Source: Oceanospirillaceae bacterium (lineage in GTDB: Bacteria > Pseudomonadota > Gammaproteobacteria > Pseudomonadales > Oceanobacteraceae). From it: a stretch of DNA of 64,000 nt. The notes beneath the pieces are model-generated. The model was given only the letters and a program-made list of their open reading frames with translations. It did no database searches and was not told where the DNA came from. This document shows, in pieces, positions 1-8,626 of the stretch. The translations under genes were made by a program, and so were the position numbers. The stretch covers positions 1 to 64,000 of the forward strand of contig JACKOM010000008.1 in NCBI GenBank assembly GCA_024234265.1. Direction: 5' to 3'. Position 1 is the first letter of the stretch. Every line of letters begins with the position of its first letter.

Positions 1-291
1 TCTTGTGCATTCCAGCAGGTATCCGCTGCGTTGCCGTGGCACAGTGAATAAAGTTGTTCGTCATCAAAACTGACTTTTTGAGCAAAAAAAAGCCGCATGC
101 ACACCCCATTCATATTCAGAACCACACTGTGCGGTAATGCGGTGAATAATTAATTCCCGTGTGCGCAGTTCAAGTTTGCCTTTATCCAGCAGATTTCCCG
201 AGGCGAATTTGTGAAATAAACGTTTAGCGTGTGCCTGGGGGGGACTCAGGGATATGCGGCGGGCGTTGCCTGGCTGAATAACCGGCAGCAT
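1..291 (-). pseudogene. Carboxymuconolactone decarboxylase (AhpD-like) family gene, frameshifted, runs off left edge
   Basis: From ATG 291 the minus strand encodes about 70 residues with the family signature ELRTRELIIHR...CGSEYEWGVHAAFF. The frame then stops at 64. The alternative frame continues naturally as AQKVSFDDEQLYSLCHGNAA to the window edge. The switch falls in a run of eight T on the coding strand (A run at about 84-91); seven would restore one frame. Members are small alpha-helical proteins that bind or decarboxylate cyclic substrates or act as peroxidase partners. No CxxC is visible in this part. It may be a true pseudogene, a phase-variable tract or a sequencing error. No good ribosome-binding site is seen upstream of 291, so the start is uncertain. 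Confidence 0.7.
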
Positions 292-318
292 GTGGCGGCG
301 TAAAATAAAAGCCGCAAT

Positions 319-347
319 AAAAAAAACCGCCTGTTGGCGGTTTTTTT
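319..347 (-). terminator. Rho-independent terminator (bidirectional)
   Basis: Stem AAACCGCC / GGCGGTTT with a short loop (tgtt), A-run on one side and T-run on the other. It lies 42 bases beyond the 3' end of the tRNA on the minus strand and probably ends the tRNA transcript. It has T-tracts in both orientations. Confidence 0.8.
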
Positions 348-388
348 ATGGGTCTGTATTTCTTGTGGAAATAAAACCCGGAATTAAG

Positions 389-465
389 TGGTGGGCCTTC
401 CGGGACTTGAACCCAGGACCTGCCGATTATGAGTCGGATGCTCTAACCAACTGAGCTAAAGGCCC
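389..465 (-). tRNA. tRNA with CAU anticodon (probably tRNA-Ile2, otherwise elongator tRNA-Met)
   Basis: 77 nt including an encoded CCA (tgg at 389-391 on the plus strand). The acceptor stem GGGCCTT/AAGGCCC is perfect and the discriminator base is A. The D-arm TAGCTCAGTTGG is standard. The anticodon loop is CTCATAA, giving CAU, and the T-arm carries GGTTCAAGTCC. A CAU anticodon can read AUG (Met), or AUA (Ile) after lysidine modification by TilS. The GGGCC acceptor resembles Pseudomonas-type tRNA-Ile2, so I favour that, but identity cannot be settled by eye. The 27-43 pair at the top of the anticodon stem is a T-C mismatch. Confidence 0.93.
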
Positions 466-498
466 ACAGAGGTGTTTCAGGTTTAAACACCGGCGGCG

Positions 499-504
499 AT
501 TATA
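499..504 (-). promoter_or_regulatory. -10 element of the tRNA promoter
   Basis: On the minus strand TATAAT is followed by the GC-rich discriminator CGCCGCCGG, typical of stringently controlled stable-RNA promoters. It is about 34 bases before the tRNA 5' end. No strong -35 is seen at 16-18 bp. It suggests the tRNA is transcribed separately from rpoD. Confidence 0.55.
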
Positions 505-553
505 CAAACTGTGTATATCGCACGCCAGCGTTTAGTCCTTGATTTGACTGGGT

Positions 554-2416
554 TTATTCGTCAATGAAGGAGCGCAGGTGATCGGAACGTGAAGGGTGAC
601 GCAGTTTGCGCAGGGCCTTGGCTTCGATCTGACGGATACGTTCACGGGTAACGTCGAACTGTTTGCCCACTTCCTCAAGGGTGTGGTCTGTGTTCATGTC
701 GATACCAAAACGCATACGCAGTACTTTTGCTTCACGGGCGGTTAAGCCTGCGAGTACGGTACGGGTGGCTTCCGTCAGACCTTCAGCGGTGGCGCTGTCG
801 ATCGGCGATTCGCCGTTACCGTCCTCGATGAAATCCCCTAAGTGGCTGTCTTCATCGTCACCGATTGGGGTTTCCATGGAGATTGGCTCTTTGGCGATTT
901 TCAGCACTTTGCGTACTTTGTCTTCCGGCATTTCCATGCGTTCTGCCAGTTCTTCAGGGGTGGGTTCGCGACCCATTTCCTGCAGCATCTGACGGGATAC
1001 ACGGTTGAGTTTGTTGATGGTCTCAATCATGTGTACCGGAATACGTATGGTACGTGCCTGGTCGGCGATAGAACGGGTAATCGCCTGACGAATCCACCAA
1101 GTTGCGTAGGTGGAGAATTTATAACCACGGCGGTATTCGAATTTATCCACGGCTTTCATCAGGCCGATGTTGCCTTCCTGAATTAAGTCGAGGAACTGTA
1201 AACCACGGTTGGTGTATTTTTTCGCAATGGAGATAACCAGACGTAAGTTGGCTTCTACCATTTCTTTTTTCGCACGGCGTGCACGGGCTTCACCGATAGA
1301 AACACGACGGTTAATTTCTTTAATGTCGGCAATGCTTAAACCCACGTTGTTTTCCACATTGCGGATTTTTTTCTGGCAGCGCAGCAGGTCCATCTCAAAT
1401 TCTTTGAGTTTTTCTGCGTAGGGTTTTTTCGCGCTTAATACTTTTGTTACCCACTCATCGGCACCTTCATTACCCTGGTAGGATTTAATGAAGTCTTTAC
1501 GGTCCATGCCGGCTTTACGGGTGCAGAAGAGCATGATTTCACGCTCTTGTTTGCGCACGCGGTCGAGGTTGTTGCGGGATTTGGCGATCAGTTCGTCAAA
1601 ATATTTGGGTGACAGTTTGATCGGTGCGAACAGGTCGGCGAGGGCCTGCAGTTCTTTTTCAGCCTGTTTGCTGGCACGGCCATGTTTTTCAATGGCTTCG
1701 TTGAGCTTGGCAGACTGCGCACCCAGTTCTTCCATGCGGCGGCGGGTTTCTTCAGGGTCAGGGCCACCGTCGGAGGCGTTGCCGTCATCATCTTCGCTGC
1801 CGCCATCTTCGTCTTCGTCGTCGTCGTTGTCAGCGGCTTTTTTGCTGGATGCAGCAACGCCCGGGAATTCTTCGTCTTTTTCCGGTGGCACCGGGTCGTT
1901 GTCAGTCGGGTCGATAAAACCGCTGAATACGTCTGACAGACGGTTAACTTCGGTATCCGCCATGGCGTCGTTAAACGCCTTGAGGATGTAATCCACCACG
2001 CCTGGGTAATAGGCGAGGGCGGACATCACTTCGCGGATGCCTTCTTCAATACGTTTGGCGATAACAATTTCGCCTTCGCGGGTCAGCAGCTCAACGGTAC
2101 CCATTTCGCGCATGTACATACGCACGGGGTCGGTGGTGCGGCCCAGGTCGGATTCAACGGCGGCCAGTGCGGCGGCGGCTTCTTCTGCGGCGGCATCATC
2201 CGGGGTGGCATCACCCATTAATAAGGTGTCAGCATCGGGCGCAACTTCGGTAACGGGAATACCGATGTCATTAATCATCCTGATGATGTCTTCCACCTGC
2301 TCTGGGGTGGCAATGTCGTCTGGGAGGTGATCGTTCACCTGGGCGTAGGTCAGGTAACCCTGTTCCTTGCCCTTGGCGATCAGCTCCTTCAAGCGGGACT
2401 GTTGTGTTGCGGCCAT
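554..2416 (-). CDS. rpoD: RNA polymerase primary sigma factor RpoD (sigma-70)
   Basis: 620 aa, close to the usual 613-617 of gammaproteobacterial RpoD. Region 1.1 is at the N-terminus and region 1.2 follows at about 95-130. A non-conserved spacer contains a very acidic stretch (about 195-225, runs of D and E). The core-binding and -10 recognition region 2 carries NLRLVISIAKKY, DLIQEGNIGLMKAV and KFSTYATWWIRQAI. The C-terminal region 4.2 helix-turn-helix is TLEEVGKQFDVTRERIRQIE. It directs core polymerase to housekeeping promoters. It is last in the rpsU-yqeY-dnaG-rpoD macromolecular synthesis operon, with 113 bp between the dnaG stop and this start, room for an internal promoter as in other species. 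Confidence 0.98.
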   Translation of the reverse strand: MAATQQSRLKELIAKGKEQGYLTYAQVNDHLPDDIATPEQVEDIIRMINDIGIPVTEVAPDADTLLMGDATPDDAAAEEAAAALAAVESDLGRTTDPVRMYMREMGTVELLTREGEIVIAKRIEEGIREVMSALAYYPGVVDYILKAFNDAMADTEVNRLSDVFSGFIDPTDNDPVPPEKDEEFPGVAASSKKAADNDDDEDEDGGSEDDDGNASDGGPDPEETRRRMEELGAQSAKLNEAIEKHGRASKQAEKELQALADLFAPIKLSPKYFDELIAKSRNNLDRVRKQEREIMLFCTRKAGMDRKDFIKSYQGNEGADEWVTKVLSAKKPYAEKLKEFEMDLLRCQKKIRNVENNVGLSIADIKEINRRVSIGEARARRAKKEMVEANLRLVISIAKKYTNRGLQFLDLIQEGNIGLMKAVDKFEYRRGYKFSTYATWWIRQAITRSIADQARTIRIPVHMIETINKLNRVSRQMLQEMGREPTPEELAERMEMPEDKVRKVLKIAKEPISMETPIGDDEDSHLGDFIEDGNGESPIDSATAEGLTEATRTVLAGLTAREAKVLRMRFGIDMNTDHTLEEVGKQFDVTRERIRQIEAKALRKLRHPSRSDHLRSFIDE

Positions 2417-2529
2417 AGAAACCCTGTTTTTGATGACTGTCGCGCGAAATCGAAAGCCGGCAAGTATAACGGTGCGGGCACCGATTATCCAGCTAACGCA
2501 AACCCTGACCGCCCTGTATGGGGACTGGC

Positions 2530-4371
2530 TCAGGCTTTTTCAACTCCTTTATCCTGCAGTAATTGCAGGTACCTTTTTTGTTCTTCTTCTGTCAGCTGGC
2601 TGAGCTGGCCATTAACCCGGGCCAGTTTGTGTTTGATGCGGGTTAATTCCTGTTTATTGGCCATGCGCCTGATTTGATTGAAGCAGTCTGTGACCTCCTG
2701 CACCTGGGTTTGGTTGCCCCACAACGGGTGGTGGTGCTGGGCCAGTTGGCGTAACTGCTGAAATTCCGGTTCCAGGCTGAATAATGTCAGGGCTTCGGTC
2801 AGGCCGGGTTGGGGCGCTGCCCTTAATTTATGCACGAGTTTGCACAATAAATCGGCCTGGGGATGGTTGAGCGAAACACAGATGGCAAGGTGTTCATCGG
2901 TCACGCTTTGTGCCCCGGCGGGGGTGTGCAATAACAGACCGAGGGCTTTATCCAAAAGCGGAATGGCGATGGTATTGCTGTATTCGTCGTTGTGTTCGCT
3001 CACCTGTAATGGCGCAGCTGCATGCACAGGTGCTGGGTTTTCGCGGGCTGCGGGTGCCGGGCGTGGTTCGTGTTTGCCGAGGGCTTCAATGGTGCTGACG
3101 GGTAAACCTGTGTGATCAGCGAGGGCCTGGTTCATTAAACCGCGCAGGGCTAAGCCCGGAATCTGTGCCACCATGGGCGCGGCGAGTTTGGCAATGCGTG
3201 CACGGCCATCGATGCTGTCGGGGTTTTCCACTTCCGGATAGAGGCTTTTAATTAAAAACTCGCTGATGGCCATGGCATTGTGGATGCGCTCTTCAAAGGC
3301 TTCTTTGCCTTCCTGGCGCACTAATGTGTCCGGGTCTTCCCCTTCGGGCAGGAATAAAAACCGTACCTGCCAGCCATCTTCAAGAATGGGTAATACGATT
3401 TCCAAACCACGCTTTGCGGCGCGCCGCCCGGCGGCATCACCGTCAAAACAAAACACCACTTCAGGCACGATTTTAAAAATTTTCTGTAAATGGGTTTCGC
3501 TGGTGGCGGTACCCAATGTAGCTACTGCGTAGTGAATACCGTATTGATGCAGGGCTACTACGTCCATGTAACCTTCCACCACTAACAGGCGTTTTAAGGT
3601 CTGGCGTATTTGCCGGCATTCGTACAGGCCGTACAGCTCGTGGCCCTTATTAAAAATGGGGGTTTCCGGGCTGTTGAGGTATTTGGGTTTTTCATCCCCC
3701 AGGGTGCGCGCGCCAAAACCTATGGTGCGCCCGCGCATATCGCGGATGGGGTACATAATGCGGTTGCGGAAACGATCATAGGTGCGGCCCTCATCTTTTT
3801 CGATGAGCATGCCGCATTCCACCAGGGCTTTTTCTTTTGTGCCGTCGTTATCGAGCTGACGCTTCAGGTTATCCCAGCCATCGGGGGCGTAACCTATGTT
3901 GAAATGTTTGGCGGTTTGCCCGGTGAGGCCGCGTTTTTTTAAATAATTAACCGCTGCGCTTTTTTCCGGGTGAAAGCGTAATTGTTGCTGAAAAAACAGG
4001 CTGGCCTGATTCATTAAATCGTAGAGGCTGGTTTTTTCCTGCTGTTGTTTTTGCTGTTGCGGGCTGCTGTCTTCGTGGGGTACTTCCATGCCGAGTGTGG
4101 CGGCGAGTTTTTCTACGGCATCGGGGAAGGGGATACCATCAAATTCCATAATGAATTTCAGGGCATTGCCACTCGCGCCGCAGCCAAAACAATAATAAAA
4201 CTGTTTGTCGGAACTGACGCTGAACGACGGGCTTTTTTCGTTATGGAAAGGGCAACAGGCTGTATAGTTTTTACCGGCTTTTTTCAGACGCACGCGGGAA
4301 TCGACCACGTCCACTATATTGGCGCGGGCAACAACGTCATCAATAAAGGATTCGGGAATGCGGCCGCTCAT
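2530..4371 (-). CDS. dnaG: DNA primase DnaG
   Basis: 613 aa. The N-terminal CHC2 zinc finger has C40, H43, C61 and C64 (CPFH...CFGCG). The catalytic core follows, with the TOPRIM motifs VVEGYMDVVAL and FCFDGDAAGRRAA providing the metal-binding acidic residues. The poorly conserved C-terminal domain should bind the DnaB helicase. It makes RNA primers for Okazaki fragments at the replication fork. The start is 26 bp from the yqeY stop. An Ala/Pro-rich linker separates core and helicase-binding domain. Confidence 0.98.
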   Translation of the reverse strand: MSGRIPESFIDDVVARANIVDVVDSRVRLKKAGKNYTACCPFHNEKSPSFSVSSDKQFYYCFGCGASGNALKFIMEFDGIPFPDAVEKLAATLGMEVPHEDSSPQQQKQQQEKTSLYDLMNQASLFFQQQLRFHPEKSAAVNYLKKRGLTGQTAKHFNIGYAPDGWDNLKRQLDNDGTKEKALVECGMLIEKDEGRTYDRFRNRIMYPIRDMRGRTIGFGARTLGDEKPKYLNSPETPIFNKGHELYGLYECRQIRQTLKRLLVVEGYMDVVALHQYGIHYAVATLGTATSETHLQKIFKIVPEVVFCFDGDAAGRRAAKRGLEIVLPILEDGWQVRFLFLPEGEDPDTLVRQEGKEAFEERIHNAMAISEFLIKSLYPEVENPDSIDGRARIAKLAAPMVAQIPGLALRGLMNQALADHTGLPVSTIEALGKHEPRPAPAARENPAPVHAAAPLQVSEHNDEYSNTIAIPLLDKALGLLLHTPAGAQSVTDEHLAICVSLNHPQADLLCKLVHKLRAAPQPGLTEALTLFSLEPEFQQLRQLAQHHHPLWGNQTQVQEVTDCFNQIRRMANKQELTRIKHKLARVNGQLSQLTEEEQKRYLQLLQDKGVEKA

Positions 4372-4397
4372 GGCGTTGGCATACCTCTGGGGTGATC

Positions 4398-4850
4398 TTA
4401 AGCGAGTTTTGCCTTGATCAGCTTGCTCACTTCGCCCATGTCTGCACGACCCTGTACCTGAGGTTTAATCAGAGCCATGGCTTTGCCCATTTCCTGCATG
4501 TTGCTGGCGCCGCTATCGGCAATCGCTTTTTCCACGATCGCCGATAACTCTTCCGCAGTCAGGGCCTCTGGCAGGAAGGACTGGATGACTTCGATTTCAA
4601 AACGTTCAACGGCGGCCAGATCTTCACGGCCACCCTGCTCGTATTGGGTAATCGAGTCACGGCGTTGCTTACACATCTTATCGAGGATGATCAGCACACG
4701 CGCATCGTCTACTTCGATGCGTTCATCAACTTCAACACGTTTGATTTCAGCCGTGATTAACCGCAAGGTAGCCAGACGCTCTTTGGCTTTCGCCCGCATT
4801 GCGTCTTTCACTTCATTGTTAATTTGTTGTTTCAGGCCTACGTCAGTCAT
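4398..4850 (-). CDS. GatB/YqeY domain protein
   Basis: 150 aa, the normal size for stand-alone YqeY. It is helical, with the family features LRLITAEIKRVEVDER near residue 30 and the C-terminal MGKAMALIKPQVQGRADMG. The domain matches the tRNA-binding tail of GatB amidotransferase subunits. The role of the free-standing form is not established; involvement in tRNA-dependent amidation is only suggested by homology. It lies between rpsU (25 bp) and dnaG (26 bp), as in Pseudomonas and many other proteobacteria, so it is co-transcribed with them. Confidence 0.93.
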   Translation of the reverse strand: MTDVGLKQQINNEVKDAMRAKAKERLATLRLITAEIKRVEVDERIEVDDARVLIILDKMCKQRRDSITQYEQGGREDLAAVERFEIEVIQSFLPEALTAEELSAIVEKAIADSGASNMQEMGKAMALIKPQVQGRADMGEVSKLIKAKLA

Positions 4851-4875
4851 AACGGTTTCCGTTGCTGGGGCAAAA

Positions 4876-5091
4876 TTAGAACAGACGGTTCATCTTGCGC
4901 TGTTCGCGGGACACTTTCTTAGCGTGACGCTTAACAGCAGCAGCTTTCATGCGCTTACGCACAGAAGTTGGCTTTTCGTAGAATTCTTTTTTACGTACGT
5001 CAGCCAGGATACCGGCTTTTTCGCAAGAACGTTTGAAACGACGCAGAGCTACGTCAAATGGTTCGTTTTCTTTAATTTTAACAGCAGGCAT
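4876..5091 (-). CDS. rpsU: 30S ribosomal protein S21
   Basis: 71 aa, exactly the family size. It starts MPAVKIKENEPFDVALRRFK and ends in an Arg/Lys-rich tail (KKVSREQRKMNRLF). S21 is a small basic protein of the 30S platform near the anti-Shine-Dalgarno region and helps initiation on natural mRNAs. It is the first gene of the macromolecular synthesis operon, so its promoter also feeds dnaG and rpoD. Confidence 0.98.
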   Translation of the reverse strand: MPAVKIKENEPFDVALRRFKRSCEKAGILADVRKKEFYEKPTSVRKRMKAAAVKRHAKKVSREQRKMNRLF

Positions 5092-5171
5092 TCAATCAAC
5101 CTTCGTTTGTTTAACTCTTTGATTTTTGCTCTGAGCAAAACATTGCACACAGAGACCCTATGAGGGCGGGC

Positions 5172-5200
5172 ATTCTACTCGCAATAACTTGCAAATGCAA
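5172..5200 (-). promoter_or_regulatory. Sigma-70 promoter for rpsU-yqeY-dnaG-rpoD
   Basis: On the minus strand -35 TTGCAT (5195-5200) and -10 TAGAAT (5172-5177) are separated by exactly 17 bp. Transcription would start about 70 bp upstream of rpsU. No competing match of similar quality is seen in the rpsU-tsaD divergent region. Confidence 0.65.
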
Positions 5201-5300
5201 AGCCCGCCCCCGGCAACGGGGAAATCCCCGCCAGAGGCAAGTGTAGCTGGCCTTGAGAGGGGGCTGGCATTATCATTCACGCCGGATTTTCGGGGGTGTT

Positions 5301-6332
5301 ATGCGGGTTTTAGGTATAGAAAGCAGTTGTGATGAAACCGGTATTGCCATCTATGACAGTGAGGCAGGCCTGCTCGGCCATGCCCTGTACTCTCAGGTGG
5401 ATATGCATGCGTTGTATGGCGGAGTGGTGCCGGAACTGGCCTCCCGCGACCATATCCGCAAGGCGATCCCTCTGATTAAAGATGTGATGGCCCAGGCGGG
5501 CACCGCCCCCGGGCAGATAGATGCGATTGCCTACACCGCCGGGCCGGGTTTGGCCGGTGCTTTGATGGTAGGTGCGTGTCTGGCCCGCTCATTAGCCTGG
5601 AGTTGGGATATCCCCGCCTTAGGTGTGCACCATATGGAAGGCCATCTGCTTGCGCCTTTATTAGAAGACGACGCCCCAGCGTTCCCGTTTGTGGCCCTGC
5701 TGGTATCCGGCGGCCACACCCAGCTGGTGGACGTTCAGGGTGTTGGTCAATACACCTTATTAGGTGAATCCATGGACGATGCCGCCGGTGAGGCCTTCGA
5801 TAAAACCGCCAAGATGATGGATTTACCTTACCCCGGTGGCCCTCATATTGCCCGCCTTGCCATGCAGGGTAACGAAGGCCGTTTTGTATTCCCCAAACCC
5901 ATGACGGACCGCCCCGGGTTGGATTTCAGTTTCAGCGGTTTAAAAACCTTTGCGCGTAATACGATTGAAGCCTGCCGCGCAGAATCCGGTTTAACCGAAC
6001 AGGATAAAGCCGACATCGCCCGCGCGTTTGAAATCGCCGTGGTGGAAACCTTAGTGGTGAAATGCAAACGGGCCTTGAAAGAAACCGGCCACAAACGTCT
6101 GGTGATTGCCGGTGGTGTGAGCGCCAATAAATACCTGCGCAGCCGTTTACACGAAGTGATGGGCGGCATGGGCGGTAAAGTGTATTACCCGCGTCCGGCA
6201 TTTTGTACCGATAACGGCGCAATGATTGCCTTTGCCGGCTGGCTGCGCCTGCGCGCCGGGCAGCGTGATGATGTGCCTGTGCATATTTATCCGCGTTGGC
6301 CCATGGAGCAACTGGAGGCCGTACATGGATAA
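5301..6332 (+). CDS. tsaD: tRNA N6-adenosine threonylcarbamoyltransferase TsaD
   Basis: 343 aa from ATG 5301, which gives the canonical MRVLGIESSCDETG start. An upstream in-frame ATG at 5253 would add 16 unconserved residues. Metal-binding histidines are in HHMEGHLLAP. GGHTQLV and the C-terminal GGVSANKYLR and CTDNGAMIAF motifs of the ASKHA fold are all present. With TsaB, TsaC and TsaE it makes the universal t6A modification next to the anticodon of ANN-decoding tRNAs. It is divergent from rpsU and overlaps folB by 8 bp. In the Pseudomonas order I remember, plsY lies between these two; it is absent here. Confidence 0.97.
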   Translation: MRVLGIESSCDETGIAIYDSEAGLLGHALYSQVDMHALYGGVVPELASRDHIRKAIPLIKDVMAQAGTAPGQIDAIAYTAGPGLAGALMVGACLARSLAWSWDIPALGVHHMEGHLLAPLLEDDAPAFPFVALLVSGGHTQLVDVQGVGQYTLLGESMDDAAGEAFDKTAKMMDLPYPGGPHIARLAMQGNEGRFVFPKPMTDRPGLDFSFSGLKTFARNTIEACRAESGLTEQDKADIARAFEIAVVETLVVKCKRALKETGHKRLVIAGGVSANKYLRSRLHEVMGGMGGKVYYPRPAFCTDNGAMIAFAGWLRLRAGQRDDVPVHIYPRWPMEQLEAVHG

Positions 6333-6681
6333 GGTATTTATCGATAATCTCTGCGTGGAAACCGTTATCGGTGTTTACGACTGGGAACGCACAATTAAAC
6401 AGCGCCTTGAGCTGGATATCGAAATGGCGTGGGATAACAAACCCGCCGCCGCAAGTGACGATTTACAATTCGCCCTGGATTACAAAGCGGTTTCCGACCG
6501 ACTGATATCCTTTATTGAGGGCAGTGCTTTTTTATTGGTGGAAACCCTCACCGAGCAGGTGGCGGAAATTATTCTGCAGGAATTTAACGCTAAGGCCGTA
6601 AAAATCCGCCTGCGTAAACCCGGTGCCGTGCCCCAGGCCCGTGCCGTTGGGGTGGAAATCAGCCGGGGAAGTTTCAGTTAA
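6325..6681 (+). CDS. folB: Dihydroneopterin aldolase FolB
   Basis: 118 aa from ATG 6325, starting MDKVFIDNLCVETVIGVYDW, the usual FolB opening with the active-site region (IGVYDWER). The middle segment ALDYKAVSDRL and the late LVETLTEQVAEIIL match the tunnel-fold aldolase. It converts 7,8-dihydroneopterin to 6-hydroxymethyl-dihydropterin and glycolaldehyde in folate synthesis. It overlaps tsaD by 8 bp, and its stop shares a base with the folK start (TAATG), so tsaD-folB-folK form one translationally coupled unit. Confidence 0.95.
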   Translation: MDKVFIDNLCVETVIGVYDWERTIKQRLELDIEMAWDNKPAAASDDLQFALDYKAVSDRLISFIEGSAFLLVETLTEQVAEIILQEFNAKAVKIRLRKPGAVPQARAVGVEISRGSFS

Positions 6682-7169
6682 TGGCGATTGTTTATTTAAG
6701 CCTTGGCAGCAATGTTGAGCGTGAAAAGCACATCCGCAGTGGTATCCGTGCCCTGCGTGAGCAATTTGGTGCTGTGTTGTGCTCCCCCGTGTATGAAAGT
6801 GAATCGGTCGGTTTTGCAGGCTCACATTTTTATAATTTAGTGGTGCGTATAGAAACCAGTTTGCCACTCACTGAATTAAATAATGCCCTGAAAAAAATTG
6901 AAGATGATCACGGGCGTAACCGCACTGGCCCTAAATTCAGCCCGCGTACCCTGGATATTGATATTCTGACCTACGGGGATTTAAGCGGTTGTATTGAAGG
7001 CATTGATTTACCCCGTGAGGAAATCAGTAAAAACGCGTTTGTTTTATTGCCCCTTGCGGATATCGCCGCCACAGAAATGCACCCTTTGCTGCATAAAAGT
7101 TACGGCGAGTTATGGGCGGCCTACGATAAACACAAACAAAAATTATGGCGCGTGGAATTTCCCCTCTAA
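6681..7169 (+). CDS. folK: 2-amino-4-hydroxy-6-hydroxymethyldihydropteridine pyrophosphokinase FolK
   Basis: 162 aa. It has the N-terminal IVYLSLGSN strand and loop and the signature GPKFSPRTLDIDIL with the magnesium-binding aspartates. It transfers pyrophosphate from ATP to 6-hydroxymethyl-dihydropterin, the step after FolB. The start overlaps the folB stop by one base. It is the last gene of the tsaD-folB-folK unit, and a strong terminator follows 65 bp downstream. Confidence 0.95.
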   Translation: MAIVYLSLGSNVEREKHIRSGIRALREQFGAVLCSPVYESESVGFAGSHFYNLVVRIETSLPLTELNNALKKIEDDHGRNRTGPKFSPRTLDIDILTYGDLSGCIEGIDLPREEISKNAFVLLPLADIAATEMHPLLHKSYGELWAAYDKHKQKLWRVEFPL

Positions 7170-7234
7170 GCCCTTGCTTTTACAAACAATAAAAAATGCA
7201 CCTGTGGGTCACTGCTGTTTCATAGTTTGAAACT

Positions 7235-7274
7235 AAAAAGCGTTGAATGAATAAATTTCATTCAACGCTTTTTT
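7235..7274 (+). terminator. Terminator of tsaD-folB-folK
   Basis: Long stem AAAAAGCGTTGAATGA / TCATTCAACGCTTTTT with a 7-nt loop and a T-tract. Its T-tract is also the left border of repeat A1. Confidence 0.9.
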
Positions 7275-7790
7275 ATTTGTAACGATTTATCACGCTGTTA
7301 AATCAGAACACTTTTTGGGCGAACTTGCTGCGCCGGTTTTTTAAAGCGACATAGCCCGCCGCTGGCATGGATGCCAGCAAAGCGCCGGCGAAGCTAGGCA
7401 GGATGCCGAATGGCGCGTGGGCGTGATGACGCGCCTAAAAAATCGGGAACAAGCAGCAGTGTGAGCGAAGGATGGGTCTGGGAAGCCCCTTCCCAGAAAA
7501 AGAAAAACCGGTTTAATTGCCGAACGCTGGATTACAAAGATTTTTTTCTTGGGGGTCTTATACCCGTGCCGGGCACAGGCCCCCGTCACCCTGCTTCGAA
7601 CGCAACCGGGCGTTAGTCCTCACTCCAACAAAAAACATTCGCCCTCGCGCTATGGGGCATCCTGCCCTGGGCTCCCTCGCTTCGCCAGCATCCCTGCGGC
7701 CCTCGCGTATTTTTTGTTTGCGTTTCGGCGCCCTCGAGCGTGCATTTTGTGCCCATCACAAGCGGCGGTTACATCTGCTCAATCAAAACA
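7271..7790 (+). repeat. Dispersed intergenic repeat, family A, copy A1
   Basis: The gene-free stretch between folK and the convergent SDR gene. It shares long blocks with 26130-26755 (reverse strand) and 56503-56897: TTTGTAACGATTTATCACG, CGAACTTGCTGCGCCGG, TTTAAAGCG.CATAGCCCGC, a GAACAAGCAGCAGTGTGAG core, and the hairpin TCTGGGAAG/CTTCCCAGA (7477-7497). Compared with copy A3 it has about 160 extra bases in its distal half, and it shares part of that extra sequence with copy A2. A short open frame from 7410 (MARGRDDAP...) is conserved for about 35 codons but is followed by frame differences, so I do not call a protein. No transposase is seen. Confidence 0.8.
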
Positions 7791-7820
7791 AACAGGGCCT
7801 TAATATAGCCCCTGTTTTTT
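7791..7820. terminator. Bidirectional terminator between repeat A1 and the SDR gene
   Basis: Hairpin AACAGGG.CT / AG.CCCTGTT with T-run on both strands. It probably terminates the minus-strand cca-SDR transcript, whose last stop is at 7892. Confidence 0.7.
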
Positions 7821-7891
7821 AAGTGAAAAATTATGGGGCAGCAGCGCACCTGTGGGTGCGTTTTTTATTGTTTGCAGGCATTAGCGGCGCT

Positions 7892-8626
7892 TTAACTGTA
7901 CAGGGTGCGCCCGCCATCCACGCTGATAATCTGCCCGTTGATATAAGCGCTTTGCGCTAAAAATAATGCGCAGCGCGCAATATCCTCTGGGCTACCGGCT
8001 TTTTGCATGGGCACCTTAGCGAGTATTTCCTGTTGTTTTTGCTCGCTGTGGCCCTGCCATAAAATCGCTCCGGGGGCTATGCCGTTGGCGCGGATCTCAT
8101 GGCCCATATCTTTGGCGAGGGATTGGGTTAGGCTGGCAAGGGCGGCTTTGCTGGCGCTGTACAGGGGGTGATCCTGCAGGGGGCGCTGGGCGTGAATATC
8201 AATCAGGTTAATCACATTACCGTGGTTTTTGCTTAACAGCGGCAATAATTGCTGGGTTAAAAAAAATACTGCCTTGACGTTGCTGTTAAAAATATCCAGC
8301 CATTGTGCCTCATCGGCGCTGCCCCAGGGGGTTGGGTAAAAACGCGAGGCGTTATTAATTAATACCTCAAGGCCGCCCTGGCTTTTAACCCATTGGGCAA
8401 TGGCGTTGATTGCATCATGCTGGCTTAAATCCGCCTGAAAAATCACACAACTATCGGCACGCAGTTGATTTAATTCGGCGGCGAGGGCAAGGGCTTCATC
8501 GCGGCTGTGATTAAAATGCAGCAAAACACGATAACCTGCGCTGTGAAATTCCCGCGCCATGGCCGCGCCGAGGCGTTTGGCTGCGCCGCTAATGAATACC
8601 TGTTGTTTGCCATCAGTGTGGGGCAT
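7892..8626 (-). CDS. Short-chain dehydrogenase, pteridine reductase-like (FolM/PTR1 type)
   Basis: 244 aa from ATG 8626. A longer frame to 8713 would read through cca coding sequence. The N-terminal nucleotide-binding motif ISGAAKRLGAAMA and the following LLHFNHSRDEA match the TGxxKRxG and H-x-x-S NADPH-binding pattern of pteridine reductases rather than ordinary SDRs. The catalytic YSASKAAL is present, and SVDGGRTL closes the fold. It likely reduces dihydrobiopterin, dihydromonapterin or dihydrofolate with NADPH in the cytoplasm. It overlaps cca by 14 bp and lies near folB and folK. The exact substrate is inferred, not seen. Confidence 0.85.
   Translation of the reverse strand: MPHTDGKQQVFISGAAKRLGAAMAREFHSAGYRVLLHFNHSRDEALALAAELNQLRADSCVIFQADLSQHDAINAIAQWVKSQGGLEVLINNASRFYPTPWGSADEAQWLDIFNSNVKAVFFLTQQLLPLLSKNHGNVINLIDIHAQRPLQDHPLYSASKAALASLTQSLAKDMGHEIRANGIAPGAILWQGHSEQKQQEILAKVPMQKAGSPEDIARCALFLAQSAYINGQIISVDGGRTLYS

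Noticed and set aside
1588..1991. Long antisense frames inside rpoD and other large genes
   Set aside because: They are shadows of strongly coding sequence on the other strand, without ribosome-binding sites or recognisable domains.
7410..7616. Open frame MARGRDDAPKKSGTSSSVSEG in repeat A1, with similar frames in A2 and A3
   Set aside because: The frame is similar for about 35 codons, but indels change it afterwards in each copy. The best-conserved part is a DNA hairpin and there is no ribosome-binding site. I treat it as repeat sequence, not protein.
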